Source: Isoetes taiwanensis
Taxonomy: Eukaryota; Streptophyta; Lycopodiopsida; Isoetales; Isoetaceae
Assembly: GCA_021234155.1 (NCBI GenBank)
Contig: JAJEKV010000167.1
Span: 899,943 to 963,942, forward strand
Direction of reading: 5' to 3'
DNA length: 64,000 bases
Shown: positions 32,701-42,790 of the stretch, one piece after another
Layout: every line of letters begins with the position of its first letter
Position numbering within the stretch: position 1 is the first letter of the stretch
Notes under the pieces: generated by a model
The model's database searches: none
The model's input: only the letters and a program-made list of their open reading frames with translations
Told to the model about the DNA's origin: nothing
Made by a program: the position numbers and the translations under genes

Positions 32701-33897
32701 GCAGCAGAGGCCTGCTGCAATGTCAAGAGGGAGGGAATGATATATGCCAAGGACGTGGAAAAAGGCCTTGGGCCTTTTTGGGCCACGTGAGCCTTTGAGC
32801 CTTTGGGCCTTTGGTTCAAAGGAGGGGTTGGTCCGAAGGAGGACCAAAGGGGCATGCATATTATACAATTGCTCAAGTGAGAGCTTTGGGGCAACTGTGT
32901 TTTGGCTAAGAGCTCGTGGTTGGGTGGTGAGATAGCGTGCTACATCAAAAGTTCGTTCAATAGGCATCAACTATCATTCAGTAGGTGCATGGCAAAAGCA
33001 GACTTCTACAGAGTTAGAAACGCCCACCAAAGATCCGCTTCAAGGTTATCTCCACAAAAGTTAATCTTGACATGAATTTTATCGCGCGTAAGAGCTACCA
33101 TGGCCTAGTTGAGGACATCATTATTGATTTCTATGTCCCATATGGAGATGCACTGCATGGCAACTCGAGCAATGAGAGAGTTGTAAATCTTTCACTGAGA
33201 TAGAGCTCAACCTCATTTTTCATTAACTGTAACACTAGAAGTTATCGAAGATATAGCTGAGAACGATGAATCTGAACACGAATCGTTATCAGAGCTCAAA
33301 GATGTGGGAAAAAACGAAGTCTTCAAACCAACACCTCCAGCATCGATGGAAATGAATTAAGAAGGAAGATGAATAGTCTTGCACAAAAACCAAGATACAG
33401 TAATGGGTTGAAATTATGTTCTTCTGTCAAATGACTCCATTGGCATAGGGCCAGACAACATTTTAGGTGCCATGTCATTCTTGTGACATGTCTTAAAATT
33501 TCTTTTTACACAGCTTCATTATAAGAAGTGGCTTATAATATAAGACATATCTCATAAGATCTTCTTTTTCCACTATTCAATCTCTTTGTGGTTTCTTTGT
33601 GGTTTTTATCGCGCCCAACATCCCAAGCGGCCATCGAATTCGCTCAACATCCCATGCGCGCAACAAGTGCGAATACACTAAGAAATGATTGGTTGCATTG
33701 TATTTGTAATCAAATACCCTATGATTTGTAATGGTTACCAATCCTGTCAATACAGGAACTTAAACCTCAATAAAAGAAGAACAAAACTTTTTTGAAGAGA
33801 GATCTAACTGACACCCCTAATACCTATACATGCTTGAGAATGGAGACATTTTCCTAGCCCTTTTTTTCTCTTTTTATCCTACTCCTCTTGTACATGG
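32701..33897. other. no recognisable gene
   Basis: Remnant-like sequence. A short acidic frame near 33235-33358 (VIEDIAENDESEHESLSELKD) has no known match. The stretch 33440-33640 has LTR-like composition (ATAAGAAGTGGCTTATAATATAAG), but no second copy is in the window. Confidence 0.35.
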
Positions 33898-33902
33898 TAT
33901 AG
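33898..33902. repeat. target site duplication of E3, proximal copy (TATAG)
   Basis: Directly precedes the TGTTGCCC start of the 5' LTR. Its partner is at 19862-19866 on the minus strand. Confidence 0.9.
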
Positions 33903-35823
33903 TGTTGCCCCCAAAGGGCAACATGCTAATTGTGGTCTATGCATTCAAACTAGGTCAATTTATCTTAAAGAACTAGGTCAAGGTTTGGAAGATTCTTGGT
34001 ATTCAACATTGATGTGGAGGTCAAAGGGTGTTCATTCTTCAAGTCAACAAGTGCTCAAGGTTCAAAACTCACATGAGGTACTTTATTTGAGGTCAAAATG
34101 CTTAGTCAAGAATATGCTCTAGAAGATTCTGGGTTATGAAGTTTGGAAGACATTGCTTGAAGTTTGGAAGTTGAAGTTTGGAAGATTCCCTATTATGGTT
34201 CTTTCCTTGTCACCTTGCTTTTTGCTTAGCCATTTTTCCCTTCTTATATCCCTAACCTATCTTATTACCATTATTTGCTAATTTTCCCATGACATCTCCC
34301 TTATTCATTCTTCATGTCCACTTTTACACCATTGCTTTTTCTTTGCCATAAACACTTACTCCACACTTTGCTTAGTCATGGACCTTGTTTTTCTACATCC
34401 ATATCTTATTATCTTCTATCTCCACCATCCACATGAGCCTTTGTTGCCCCCATGGCAAACCTCTATTTTTCACTTCTTGTCTTATGGCTTATTGATTCCC
34501 AACTCCCTCAAATCGGTCTCATGGCCTTAGAACTTCAAATTAGGATACGAGTGTTTGATACCATGGTCTAGGCTTGCATAAAACTTCAAGAAAATATGAG
34601 TCTTGAGTTTGAACCATGGTGAAACTCTCAAAAAATCCAAAATACGGGAATATTCCTAGCATATCCAAAAGAAATACGCGAACCGTATCGCGGGAATTTC
34701 ACGAAATATACGGCCTTGAACCCTAAATCTCAGGAACTGCTGAAATCATGCCGGAATCGATTCTCCGCCTTCCTAACCACCTTTATTCTTTGGATTCCGC
34801 TGCTCCTAAACTTAATGAACCACAAATCAAGCCCTAAGATACCGGAACCACTAAATTTGAAAATATATATGGGAAAACTGGATCCGAGAAATTTTTGAAG
34901 GCCCAGAAGCGTTCAAATCTTTACAAATGATCATTCTTTGAGCATGACTAGAAGGATTTGTGAAGACTCGAAAGTACTCCCCGATCAAGTCCAAAGAGAT
35001 TTGGTTGAAATTATCTATTGAAATTATTTCTTGACCAAGTTGATATTCTCCTACATTTGAAGTAATTGAAGTATTATTATCCAACATTATTATGATTGAT
35101 TTACCTCCATGTCAATGAAATTTGATGCCAAGTTGAAGAAATTATCTCGATATGATTTTTACAATTTTTGTCTTTTCAAAATACTACGAGAAAATCGCCT
35201 TTGGCCCATTTGCCATCAATCCTTGAGACATCCGAGCCCATATGTTTTGAAAAATCCAAAAACTCCACTTACAACTCGAAGTTAGAAAATTTTGCATTCT
35301 GCTTTTGATCGTTTCTTGATCAGATTTTGCCAAATCCAGTCACAAAAAATACTTTTGCCTATCCAAATGGAAATCTGACCATTTGCCTATATTCCTCAAC
35401 ACAATTGCAGTATATTTCTTTGGAAATTCTCAAAAATTCGTTTGGCAACTCCAAATCCCAATCTCGATCATTGTTTTTCGATTTGACTTCTATTGACCAA
35501 ATTTTGATCAAGCACTTTGAGCTCGAATAACTCACAAATTAAGTTTCTGACTTGGTCAGAGGCTTTATTGTTGGTTACCTACAAATTTTTTGACCAAGTC
35601 TACAGTGTTTGACTCAAAAAATCGATCTACATATCAACACCACAGCTGTTTTGGCAAAGGTGTCAATTTCTGGAAATGGGAAAGGTATAGAACTTCAAAT
35701 TTTTGAACTTGTCTTTGAAATTATCCTGCATAGACTGATCACCCTGGAGGTTCTAACCCCAATTTGAGTGAAAACTCGAATTGGTTCCTTGTGGTTGACC
35801 TTTAAGCCAGGTTTAGGTCAACA
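33903..35823 (+). repeat. 5' LTR of E3 (1921 bp)
   Basis: Begins TGTTG and ends CAACA, matching termini. Just inside the start, TGTTGCCC..CAAAGGGCAACA forms a hairpin. The first 260 bp equal 42115-42375 and the rest equals the reverse complement of 19867-21567. Confidence 0.92.
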
Positions 35824-35826
35824 TTT

Positions 35827-35845
35827 TGGAGGTTCTACCGAGATT
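35827..35845 (+). promoter_or_regulatory. primer binding site of E3 (probably tRNA-Gln)
   Basis: TGGAGGTTCTACCGAGATT starts three bases after the LTR. It would pair with a tRNA ending TAGAACCTCCA, which resembles plant tRNA-Gln. The tRNA identity is from memory and should be checked; it clearly is not initiator tRNA-Met. Confidence 0.6.
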
Positions 35846-35866
35846 CTACCTGGATTTTGAGAACTC

Positions 35867-37690
35867 ATGGCTCCAAAACAGAAATTTCCAGCAGAGCAAG
35901 AACCAATATCAATGGAAGAACATGAGACTTCAGAACCTTGCAGAGATAGATCTCTTCCCCCAAGTTTTTCAACTGGATTACTTCAAGGTTTACCTTACCA
36001 GCTTGAATTGAATGTGCCCACCCCATTGCCTACTTTTGATTCCAGTATGAGTGCTAATACTTTTCTAAGAATTTTTGAAGATTACTACAGGGATTATGGC
36101 TTTAAGAAAGGGTGCAAGTTCTCACAATTTGAAAAGTGTTTTAAAGAGGAGAGTGAAGTTGGTGCTTGGCTGACTTATGAGAAGCTCATGGGAACCACTT
36201 CTTGGGATGATCTTGTTACCAAGTTTTTAGACAGGTTTGGAAAGCTTGCTGCTCCTAAGGACCTTGTTAATGAATTGCAAAATTTCTCCATTTATGCAGG
36301 TGAAAGTGTTAGTCAGTATAAGGAAAGATTCAGCACCTTCATGAGTAGATGTCAGAAATGCCAAGTTACTGTCCCCACGCTCTTTTTGGTGTCCTCTTTT
36401 ATCAAAGGCCTATCTTCTAGACCAGAAATTCATAAAAAGCTTATCAAGATACAAGCTGCAGAAGGTTTTGATTCCATCTACAAAGTTTTTGCTAAGACTA
36501 CTGAATTGACCAAGATGCTCTCTATCCTACCAGAAAAACATCATAGCTTTCAGCATGACCCCTTTTACCCTGATGTCATTGATGGCCCTTATGAATCTCA
36601 CCATTCTGTCCCTATCTATGCTGTGCATAAAGAAAAGAAAAAAATCAAAGATGAAGAGGCTGATTCTCAAATCTCAGAGGTCAAAGCTGACTTGACAAAG
36701 GTAACTGAGGCTTTAGCAGAAGTAACTAAGCAACTTGTGGAGCTCAAAGCAAGCAGAACAGGTAGAACTTATCCTGAATGTATTCATTGTAACAGAACTT
36801 CACATCCAGCTGATATTTGTTATTGGCAAATATGTCCTAAATGTAAAAAGAAAGGTCATTTTGGTAGGGAATGTCCAGTTTGTGCTTTTTGCAAGGAGAT
36901 TGGTCATACTGACCTTAGGTGCTCTGTCAAAGAATATTTTGCCAAGCAAGAGAGAGAAAAGAAACCTGAGGCAACTCCACATGTAAGGTTTGCTGAATCT
37001 ACTAGTTCTATAAGGTTTGTGCAGGCTACAGAAATGCCAAAGACTGAGGAAGTGATGGTGGTACAAACCAGGAGTATGGGAGATACCTATAGACCTGCTG
37101 AGCCTAACAAATTTGTTCCAGAGCATTCCAGGAAATCAACATTGCCACTACCCTCTGTCATGGAAGCTCCTCCTCAAGAAATAGCTCCACCTCCTCAACA
37201 AAAGTATGGTAAGAAAGATCAAGATCTTGATGAGTTGGATGTTTTATTGAAAAATTCCAAAGTAAGTGTGGACTTATTTACCTTATTAAAAATTGCCCCT
37301 GGTTATAGGAAAAAGTTATTACAACAAACTACTTTTAGTGAGGCAGTGGCTTGTGTAGGTGTTGCAAATGCTACTAATCTTATTTTAGCTCAAAATGAAG
37401 AAGACCCAGGTGCATTTATGTGTTCAGCCATCCTAGGAGGTTATTCTTTTTCCAATGTGTTGCTGGATGGAGGTTCACCTCTAAATATCATGCCTTATCA
37501 TGTTATGAAAAAACGTGGACTCGAGATAGATAAAAGGTCATCTGTTTTGTTAAAATCCTTTTCTAATGCTAAAATAGCACCAGTTGGAATTGTGACTAAA
37601 GTTCCTGTTAATACTGAAGGCATTGTTGTAGCTGCCAATTTTGTTGTTGTTGCCTTTGAAGAGATGCAGATATATATGATCTCCTGCTAG
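35867..37690 (+). CDS. gag: E3 Gag and aspartic protease
   Basis: A 607-codon open frame from ATG (MAPKQKF). Residues about 50-230 form the Gag capsid-like part (WDDLVTKFLDRFG, SVSQYKERFSTFMSRCQ). Two zinc knuckles follow at about 300-350: CIHCNRTSHPADIC, and CPKCKKKGHFGREC with a further CAFCKEIGHTDLRC. The protease is near residues 520-600: VLLDGGSPLNIMP, where DGG replaces the usual D(S/T)G, then PVGIV. The frame ends early at a frameshift near 37665; the protease end (DLLLGRRWM) continues in the next frame. It packages the RNA and processes the polyprotein. The unusual active-site loop may be a Tat-clade variant or a mutation. Confidence 0.85.
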   Translation: MAPKQKFPAEQEPISMEEHETSEPCRDRSLPPSFSTGLLQGLPYQLELNVPTPLPTFDSSMSANTFLRIFEDYYRDYGFKKGCKFSQFEKCFKEESEVGAWLTYEKLMGTTSWDDLVTKFLDRFGKLAAPKDLVNELQNFSIYAGESVSQYKERFSTFMSRCQKCQVTVPTLFLVSSFIKGLSSRPEIHKKLIKIQAAEGFDSIYKVFAKTTELTKMLSILPEKHHSFQHDPFYPDVIDGPYESHHSVPIYAVHKEKKKIKDEEADSQISEVKADLTKVTEALAEVTKQLVELKASRTGRTYPECIHCNRTSHPADICYWQICPKCKKKGHFGRECPVCAFCKEIGHTDLRCSVKEYFAKQEREKKPEATPHVRFAESTSSIRFVQATEMPKTEEVMVVQTRSMGDTYRPAEPNKFVPEHSRKSTLPLPSVMEAPPQEIAPPPQQKYGKKDQDLDELDVLLKNSKVSVDLFTLLKIAPGYRKKLLQQTTFSEAVACVGVANATNLILAQNEEDPGAFMCSAILGGYSFSNVLLDGGSPLNIMPYHVMKKRGLEIDKRSSVLLKSFSNAKIAPVGIVTKVPVNTEGIVVAANFVVVAFEEMQIYMISC

Positions 37691-37701
37691 GGAGAAGGTG
37701 G

Positions 37702-38328
37702 ATGGCTACAGTTGATGCTAGGCCAATCTGGTCTGAAGGGAGATGCACCATTTCAAATGGCACTCAAGTAGCTACAATTTACAACCAGGATGGTTCTTAT
37801 GGCTTCAAGGAAGAGGTACACTTTGTTAAAGAAATGCTTATAGAGGAGCCCCCAGGATTTTATAGTCTAGCAACCCCTAGCACAAAGAAAACTGATCTGA
37901 TTCCTTTGATTAGAGAGTGTGCACTACTCTCTGAGAATGAAAAAAAAGGGTGTTTATGGTTTGATGGAGGGATTTCAAAGAAACTGAATGTAGCTTCATC
38001 TGCAGCTATACTGAAAGATACCTCCAATAAACTCTTGGCTAAGGTAGGAAGGATTTTTCCCCAAATCACTTCTAATGTAGCAGAGTACAAGGCTTTGATT
38101 GCAGGTCTTCAAGAAGCCAAGGCTATGGATATTTCAATCATACACATCTATGGAGATTCTCAGTTAGTTTGCAGACAGGTTAGTGGTGAGTATCAGGCCA
38201 AGAATGCTGACATGGAATCCTTGAGAAATCAGGTAATGGGAATGCTTGCTTACTTTACTTCTTGGGAAATTACTCATATCCCAAGGGAGCAGAATTGGGA
38301 AGCTATGCTTTGTGCAGAGATACTTTAA
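37702..38328 (+). CDS. E3 extra (RNase HI/archaeal-like) RNase H, placed before RT
   Basis: The frame begins with the end of protease (DLLLGRRWMATVD lies across the frameshift). It then shows an RNase H fold: LWFDGGISKKLNVASSAAI with the first catalytic Asp, NVAEYKALIAGLQEA with the Glu, and IHIYGDSQLVCRQV with the second Asp. The last motif (normally N-x-x-AD-x-L) falls at a small deletion: REQNWEAMLCAE here, against GSYALCRDTL in the neighbouring frame. Tat-clade elements carry such a second RNase H, usually after RT and gypsy RNase H. Here it lies between protease and RT. Probably inactive in this copy. Confidence 0.8.
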   Translation: MATVDARPIWSEGRCTISNGTQVATIYNQDGSYGFKEEVHFVKEMLIEEPPGFYSLATPSTKKTDLIPLIRECALLSENEKKGCLWFDGGISKKLNVASSAAILKDTSNKLLAKVGRIFPQITSNVAEYKALIAGLQEAKAMDISIIHIYGDSQLVCRQVSGEYQAKNADMESLRNQVMGMLAYFTSWEITHIPREQNWEAMLCAEIL

Positions 38329-39477
38329 TGACTTATTTATCTGAGGGAGCTATCCCAGAAGAAGATCTTGATGAGGATGAGGCTAAGGAATTCTGTCCTA
38401 CATTAGTTATAAATGCATCACAAGAAGAAGCAACCAATGAGGTTATAATTAATAAAAATGGCCAGCAAAGAACTCTGTTTGTGGGAGATCTCTTTGACAC
38501 ACAAAACAAGGAAGAAATTACCAAATTCCTTGAAGAGAGAAGTGATGTGTTTGCTTGGGATTATTCTGAGCTCATTGGTATTAAGGAAGAGGTATGTCAG
38601 TTTGAAATTAAAATTAAAGAAGGGTGTAAGCCTAAGGAGGATCAATGCCTCACTTTTAGATCTAATTAAGGAAGAGTTGCATAAAATGTTGGATGCAGGT
38701 GTTATTGTGGAAATTATTAATCCTGAATGGGTGTCATGCATTGTTCCAGTGGAAAAAAAGAATGGTGCTTTGAGAATTTGTATAGATTATCGAGACTTGA
38801 ATAAAGCCAGTTATCCTTTACCCTTTTTAGAGGAAATTTTATATGCTGTTGCAGGGAAAGACATGTACTCATTTTTGGATGGTTTTTCAGGGTTTAATCA
38901 GATCAGCATCAAGGAGGAGGATCAGCCAAAGACTTCATTTATCACTCCTTGGGGTACATATGCTATGAAGAGAATGCCATTTGGCCTAATGAATGCCCCA
39001 GCCACTTTTCAAAGAGCAATGGATGTTATTTTCAAGACCATGTCTGCTGAAGAGTTTAGGGTGTATTTAGATGATCTTTGTTTGGGCTCTCATTCTACTA
39101 ACCATGTGGAATTACTTGCAAAACTTTGCTCTTTATGCAGAACTTCAGGAGTTAATCTAAATCCAAAAAAATGTATCTTTTTTGCATCTAAAGGGTAGCT
39201 ATTAGGACATGAAGTATCCAGCCAAGGTATTCAGGTTGCTCAGGATAAGATTGAAGCTCTCAAGAAGTTAGCACCTCCCAAGAACCTAAAGCAGGTTAAA
39301 AGTTTTATTGGTATGACGAGTTTTCTTAGAATGTATATTCCAAATTTTGCTCATATTCTAAGTCCCATCTCTAAGTTGACTAGGGTAGGTAAATTTTCCA
39401 AATCTGAAAGCAAGCACATACCTATTACATAAGAGGCTTTTGACTTTCTCATTTCATCTATATGTGAAGCTACTCTT
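38329..39477 (+). CDS. pol: E3 reverse transcriptase (frameshifted)
   Basis: The lead-in FVGDLFDTQNKEEITKFLEE and DVFAWDYSEL is the usual Tat segment before RT. After a frameshift near 38645 the palm reads LRICIDYRDLNKA, YSFLDGFSGFNQISI, PFGLMNAPATFQRAM and VYLDDLCLGS with the catalytic DD. A stop at about 39198 interrupts KG*LLGHEVSSQGI, and another lies near 39430. RT copies the genomic RNA into DNA. This copy is not translatable as one piece. Confidence 0.88.
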
Positions 39478-39801
39478 TTGAAAAAACCAGATCTGAGCAT
39501 GCCATTTGAAGTTTATATCACTGTTATCAAAAAGGCCATAGGTTTAGCCATTTTGCAGGACAAGCATACTATAGTCTTTGCAAGCAAACAATGGTCTGCT
39601 CTTGAAGAAAGATACACCAGAATAGAAAAAAGTGCTGCTGCTCTCATGTTTCTTATTAATAGGCAAGGGCACTTGCTTCTGAAGAGCCAGGTTCAAGTTC
39701 ATATGAAGCAAAACCCAATGGGTTTGCTATTTGGTAAGGCAACTAATAAACCAAAGATCCGTAGATGGGCTTGTAAGTTGCAAAGTTATGATATTTCGTA
39801 A
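39478..39801 (+). pseudogene. E3 gypsy-type RNase H, degenerate
   Basis: Follows RT: FEVYITVIKKAIGLAILQDKHTIVF, WSALEERYTRIEKSAAALMFLINR and VQVHMKQNPMGLLFGK. The order matches gypsy RNase H, but the first Asp (normally in a D-A-S/T context) is missing and the third motif is lost. In dual-RNase-H elements this domain often decays into a connection domain, so the loss may be functional, not random. Confidence 0.7.
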
Positions 39802-39981
39802 AAGAGTTGCACTTGACATGAAATCCTAGCCTCTACTTGCCTTTATATATTTTTGATCATGAAGATGAATTGAATACTATCGACACTTCACTTGCAAAGA
39901 GTTAGCACTTTGAAGTAACTCGTGGAGGTCAAGCCAAAGGAGGATGGCAAAGAACCTATTAGAGATTTTTACAAGATGGAA

Positions 39982-41224
39982 TCATCTCTCCAAACCCTCA
40001 CTCCAAGCCAGAGAAGAAGACTTAAGGACAAGTGCATAATTCAAGCTGATAGACAATGTCTTGTGCAAAGTTAACAGGGGATGGAATCTTCTTCGAGATG
40101 TGTACGTGAAGAAGAATCTGCCTTGATTATTAGGGAGATGCATAAAGGTATCTGTGGAGGACATTTTGCTGGGGATACCACTGCAAAAAAGATTCTCAGA
40201 TCTCGATATTATTGGCCTACTGTTTTTAGAAATTGCTATGAGGTTATAAAAACTTGCCATCAATGTCAAATTTTCAAGAAAGAATTTTATTGCCACCGCC
40301 TTTGAATCCTATCATATCTCCGGGGACCCTTTCAAACTGGGGCTAGATTATATTGGTCCCATTAATCCTTCTTCTACAGGTCAACATCAGCATATTATTG
40401 TGGCTACAGATTACTTTACTAAGTGGGCAGAGGCTATACCTTTGAGGCAAGCTAATGCTTTCACAACTGCAAGGTTTTTACATGAATTTGTTTGCTCCAG
40501 ATTTGGTATTCCTTTCCAGATACATTCTGATAGAGGTACCCCCTTTGTTAATGAAGTCATTGCTAATTTGTTGAGCATTTTGAAGGTCAAGCACACCAAA
40601 AGTTCTTCATATTATCCTCAGGGTAATGGACAAGCTGAAGCTACTAACAAAGTGTTGAAAAATATCTTGCAGAAGACAGTTGAGATTAACAAAAAGGATT
40701 GGCATATCAAAATAGTGGATGCACTTTGGGCTTATAGAGTCACTATCAAAACAGCTACAAATCATACACCTTTCAATTTGGTCTATGGCATAGAAGCAGT
40801 TCTACCAGTAGAACTTGAATTACCTTCCTTGAGATTAGCTCATAAATTGTGCTTACCTTTTGAACATGCCTTACAGGAAAGATTGGACGCCCTGTTACAT
40901 TTGGATGAGTACAGAATGGAAGCTGAGAACACTAACTTGCTGAAAAAGGCCAAAGATCTGGCTGCATTCAAGGCTGCACACAAAATACAAGGCACCTTTG
41001 AGAAAGGAGAGCTTGTTCTCAAATGGAACAAGTCAAAGGAAGACTCAGTTGGCAAATTTGACAATATTTGGGAAGGACCCTTTGTAGTGTTGGAGCCTGC
41101 AGGTACTAATTCTTATTGGTTACAAGAGGTTGCTTCAGGTATGCCACTGCCAAATCCTATCAACATCCTGCACCTGAAGAGGTATTGGGACCAGCATGCT
41201 TGCTTGTCCCTCTTTTTGCATTAA
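39982..41224 (+). CDS. E3 integrase
   Basis: The zinc-binding region at 40081-40305 has H...H and CHQC (HKGICGGHFAGDTTAKKIL, TCHQCQIF). After a frameshift near 40305 the core shows D in LDYIGP, D in HSDRGTPF and E in GNGQAEATN, the DD35E triad. The C-terminal part reads GELVLKWNK, WEGPFVVLEPAGTNSYWL and ILHLKRYW. No chromodomain follows, as expected outside the chromoviruses. The main frame 40400-41224 is intact. It inserts the DNA copy into the genome. Confidence 0.9.
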
Positions 41225-42114
41225 AAGCTTAAGAGATTTGCAGTAGGTTTAAAGTAGCTAAATCAGTTTGACTTTTGAGCACATTGTTCCAGCAGTTAGG
41301 ACAGTTAGATTTTGAGCACATTACTCTAATAGGATTGGTTTTATGTTTATAGGTTGATTTGACCAGATAACAGTACAAATGATCTCAAGAACAGGGTTGA
41401 TACTAATGATTACCAAGTGTCATATGCAGGAGCATCCTTCTTCCATTTTTATTCACCTGTCTTAAAGCATTCCTACCATCCATCCAGCCTTCTATTCTTG
41501 TTTTTCCATACCATAATAACACTCTGCAAGGTCACCTTCACCATCATAGCAGAGTTGCAAGGGTTTGAGACTAATTGATTTGTGTGTTTTCATGACAGGT
41601 GCACTCTTCCTCCATATTTTTCGCCTGTCATAAGTACTACCTTCCATTTAAACTCCTCATTCTTGTCCTCGTTCCCTAAAGAAGAAAAGCACTCTGCAAT
41701 TCATCTTTACCATCATAGCAGAGTTGCACTTGTTGAAGACCAAGAAGAAGACATACATTTTCTTGTTTTGGCGAAGCCTCAAACACTTGCACACTCACTT
41801 CATCTCCATTTCATCACTACCTTGTCATATTCACACTCACTTTTACTTTTTTCACTCACTATATTCCATTCACCATCATTCCATCACCATCTTGTCATGT
41901 TCACATTCATTTCTGCCTTTTCCCACTTACCATACTCCATTCACATTATTCCACCACCATATTCACACTCATTTCATCAACACTTGCACCCACACTCTCA
42001 CTCTATCATATTTCCACTTGGATATACCTTGGCACAAAGTTGAAGACCCCTCTAGTTACTCATTTTTGACATCACATGGCTGAGGAGACCAGCCTTTTTC
42101 TTGTTTTGGCGAGA
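41225..42114 (+). other. E3 3' non-coding region
   Basis: No coding frame is supported. It contains a diverged tandem duplication (41425-41595 and 41597-41770) and then a stretch rich in CACTCA, CATTCAC and TTTCA words (41780-42010) with strong strand bias. It ends at the 3' LTR. Tat and Athila elements often have long non-coding 3' regions. Confidence 0.6.
41425..41770 (+). repeat. tandem duplication of about 172 bp in E3
   Basis: The two units share CTTCTTCC/CTCTTCCTCCAT..TTTT, CACCTGTC/CGCCTGTC, CTTCTATTCTTG/CTCATTCTTGTC, CACTCTGCA and CACCATCATAGCAGAGTTGCA. The spacing between matching points is about 172 bp. Confidence 0.6.
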
Positions 42115-42375
42115 TGTTGCCCCCAAAGGGCAACATGCTAATTGTGGTCTATGCATTCAAACTAGGTCAATTTATCTTAAAGAACTAGGTCAAGGTTTGG
42201 AAGATTCTTGGTATTCAACATTGATATGGAGGTCAAAGGGTGTTCATTCTTCAAGTCAACAAGTGCTCAAGGTTCAAAACTCACATGAGGTACTTTATTT
42301 GAGGTCAAAATGCTTAGTCAAGAATATGCTCTAGAAGATCCTGGGTTATGAAGTTTGGAAGACATTGCTTGAAGT
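42115..42375 (+). repeat. proximal part of the E3 3' LTR
   Basis: Equals the first 261 bp of the 5' LTR almost base for base, then stops at GACATTGCTTGAAGT. The next LTR bases are found at the inner edge of the piece at 19867-21567. Confidence 0.93.
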
Positions 42376-42790
42376 ATGAAGCTTTCTGCAGGATTCAAAA
42401 TGACCTTATATCTTTCGTCATCAATTAGGACTGTATTGCCATAGTACTCTGGATACTCTTTCTATAACACAGCTAATGGTTTCATAAACAATTTTTTGTC
42501 TGGTTCAGTAGGGTGTTTGTGTGGAAGAGATCAACAATGCCCCTGACTGTAAACAAACTTAGGTTTTATGGCAAACATTACAGATATGGTCCACAACTAG
42601 CTGCAATTTCTTATATGTAAGTGATGACCAAATGGCAAGATCAAAACCTTCTCTAATAAATGCCAACAAAGATGCTAACCCTGGTCTGCAGTATAACACC
42701 CTGTTTCCTAAATCAAATTTCATCTCATCTTTTGAATCTTCTGGTATCTTGAGTTAGCAGGCTCTCTCTTGTGCATGCTCTTGCCCAACA
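42376..42790 (-). pseudogene. FCP1/NIF-like phosphatase, N-terminal half (cut by the inversion)
   Basis: FCP1-type HAD phosphatases remove phosphates from serine or threonine in protein tails. The minus strand reads LYCRPGLASLLAFIREGFDLAIWSS and LVVDHICNVC, matching the R-P-G-L-x-x-x-L ... F-x-(V/L)-x-(I/V)-W-(T/S)-S core. After frame changes comes FMKPLAVL, then NTVLIDDERYKVILNPAESF, with the D-D motif of the HAD fold. The first motif (D-x-D/N) is not seen. Stops show decay. Its continuation is at 21568. Such genes occur in some plant transposons, so it may belong to the same DNA transposon as the WSDG-type transposase. Confidence 0.65.

Larger units (their letters stand above)
21568..42375. 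other. 20.8-kb inverted segment
   Basis: Reversing this segment joins 42375 to the LTR piece ending at 21567, giving a full 3' LTR for E3, and joins 42376 to 21568, giving a continuous reading frame for an FCP1-like gene. At the LTR joint there is at most a one-base overlap and no loss. The TATAG target duplication also becomes correct. Before the inversion E3 lay on the minus strand. The FCP1-like gene also lay on the minus strand, in one piece. Confidence 0.92.
33903..42375 (+). mobile_element. E3, Tat-lineage Ty3/gypsy LTR retrotransposon
   Basis: Layout: 5' LTR 33903-35823, PBS 35827, gag-protease 35867-37690, extra RNase H 37702-38328, RT 38458-39477, degenerate gypsy RNase H 39478-39801, integrase 40060-41224, a 0.9-kb non-coding stretch, and the first 261 bp of the 3' LTR at 42115-42375. 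The rest of the 3' LTR is at 19867-21567 because of the inversion. RT motifs (FLDGFSGFNQI, PWGTYAMKRMPFGLMNAPATFQRAM) and integrase motifs (LWAYRVTIKTAT, LVYGIEAVLPVEL) are those of Tat/Athila-type elements. Several frameshifts are present. Confidence 0.9.

Noticed and set aside
41582-42083. Two overlapping frames of 120-150 codons, rich in H, S and F
   Set aside because: They come from low-complexity CACTCA/CATTCA sequence in the E3 3' region and overlap each other in different frames.
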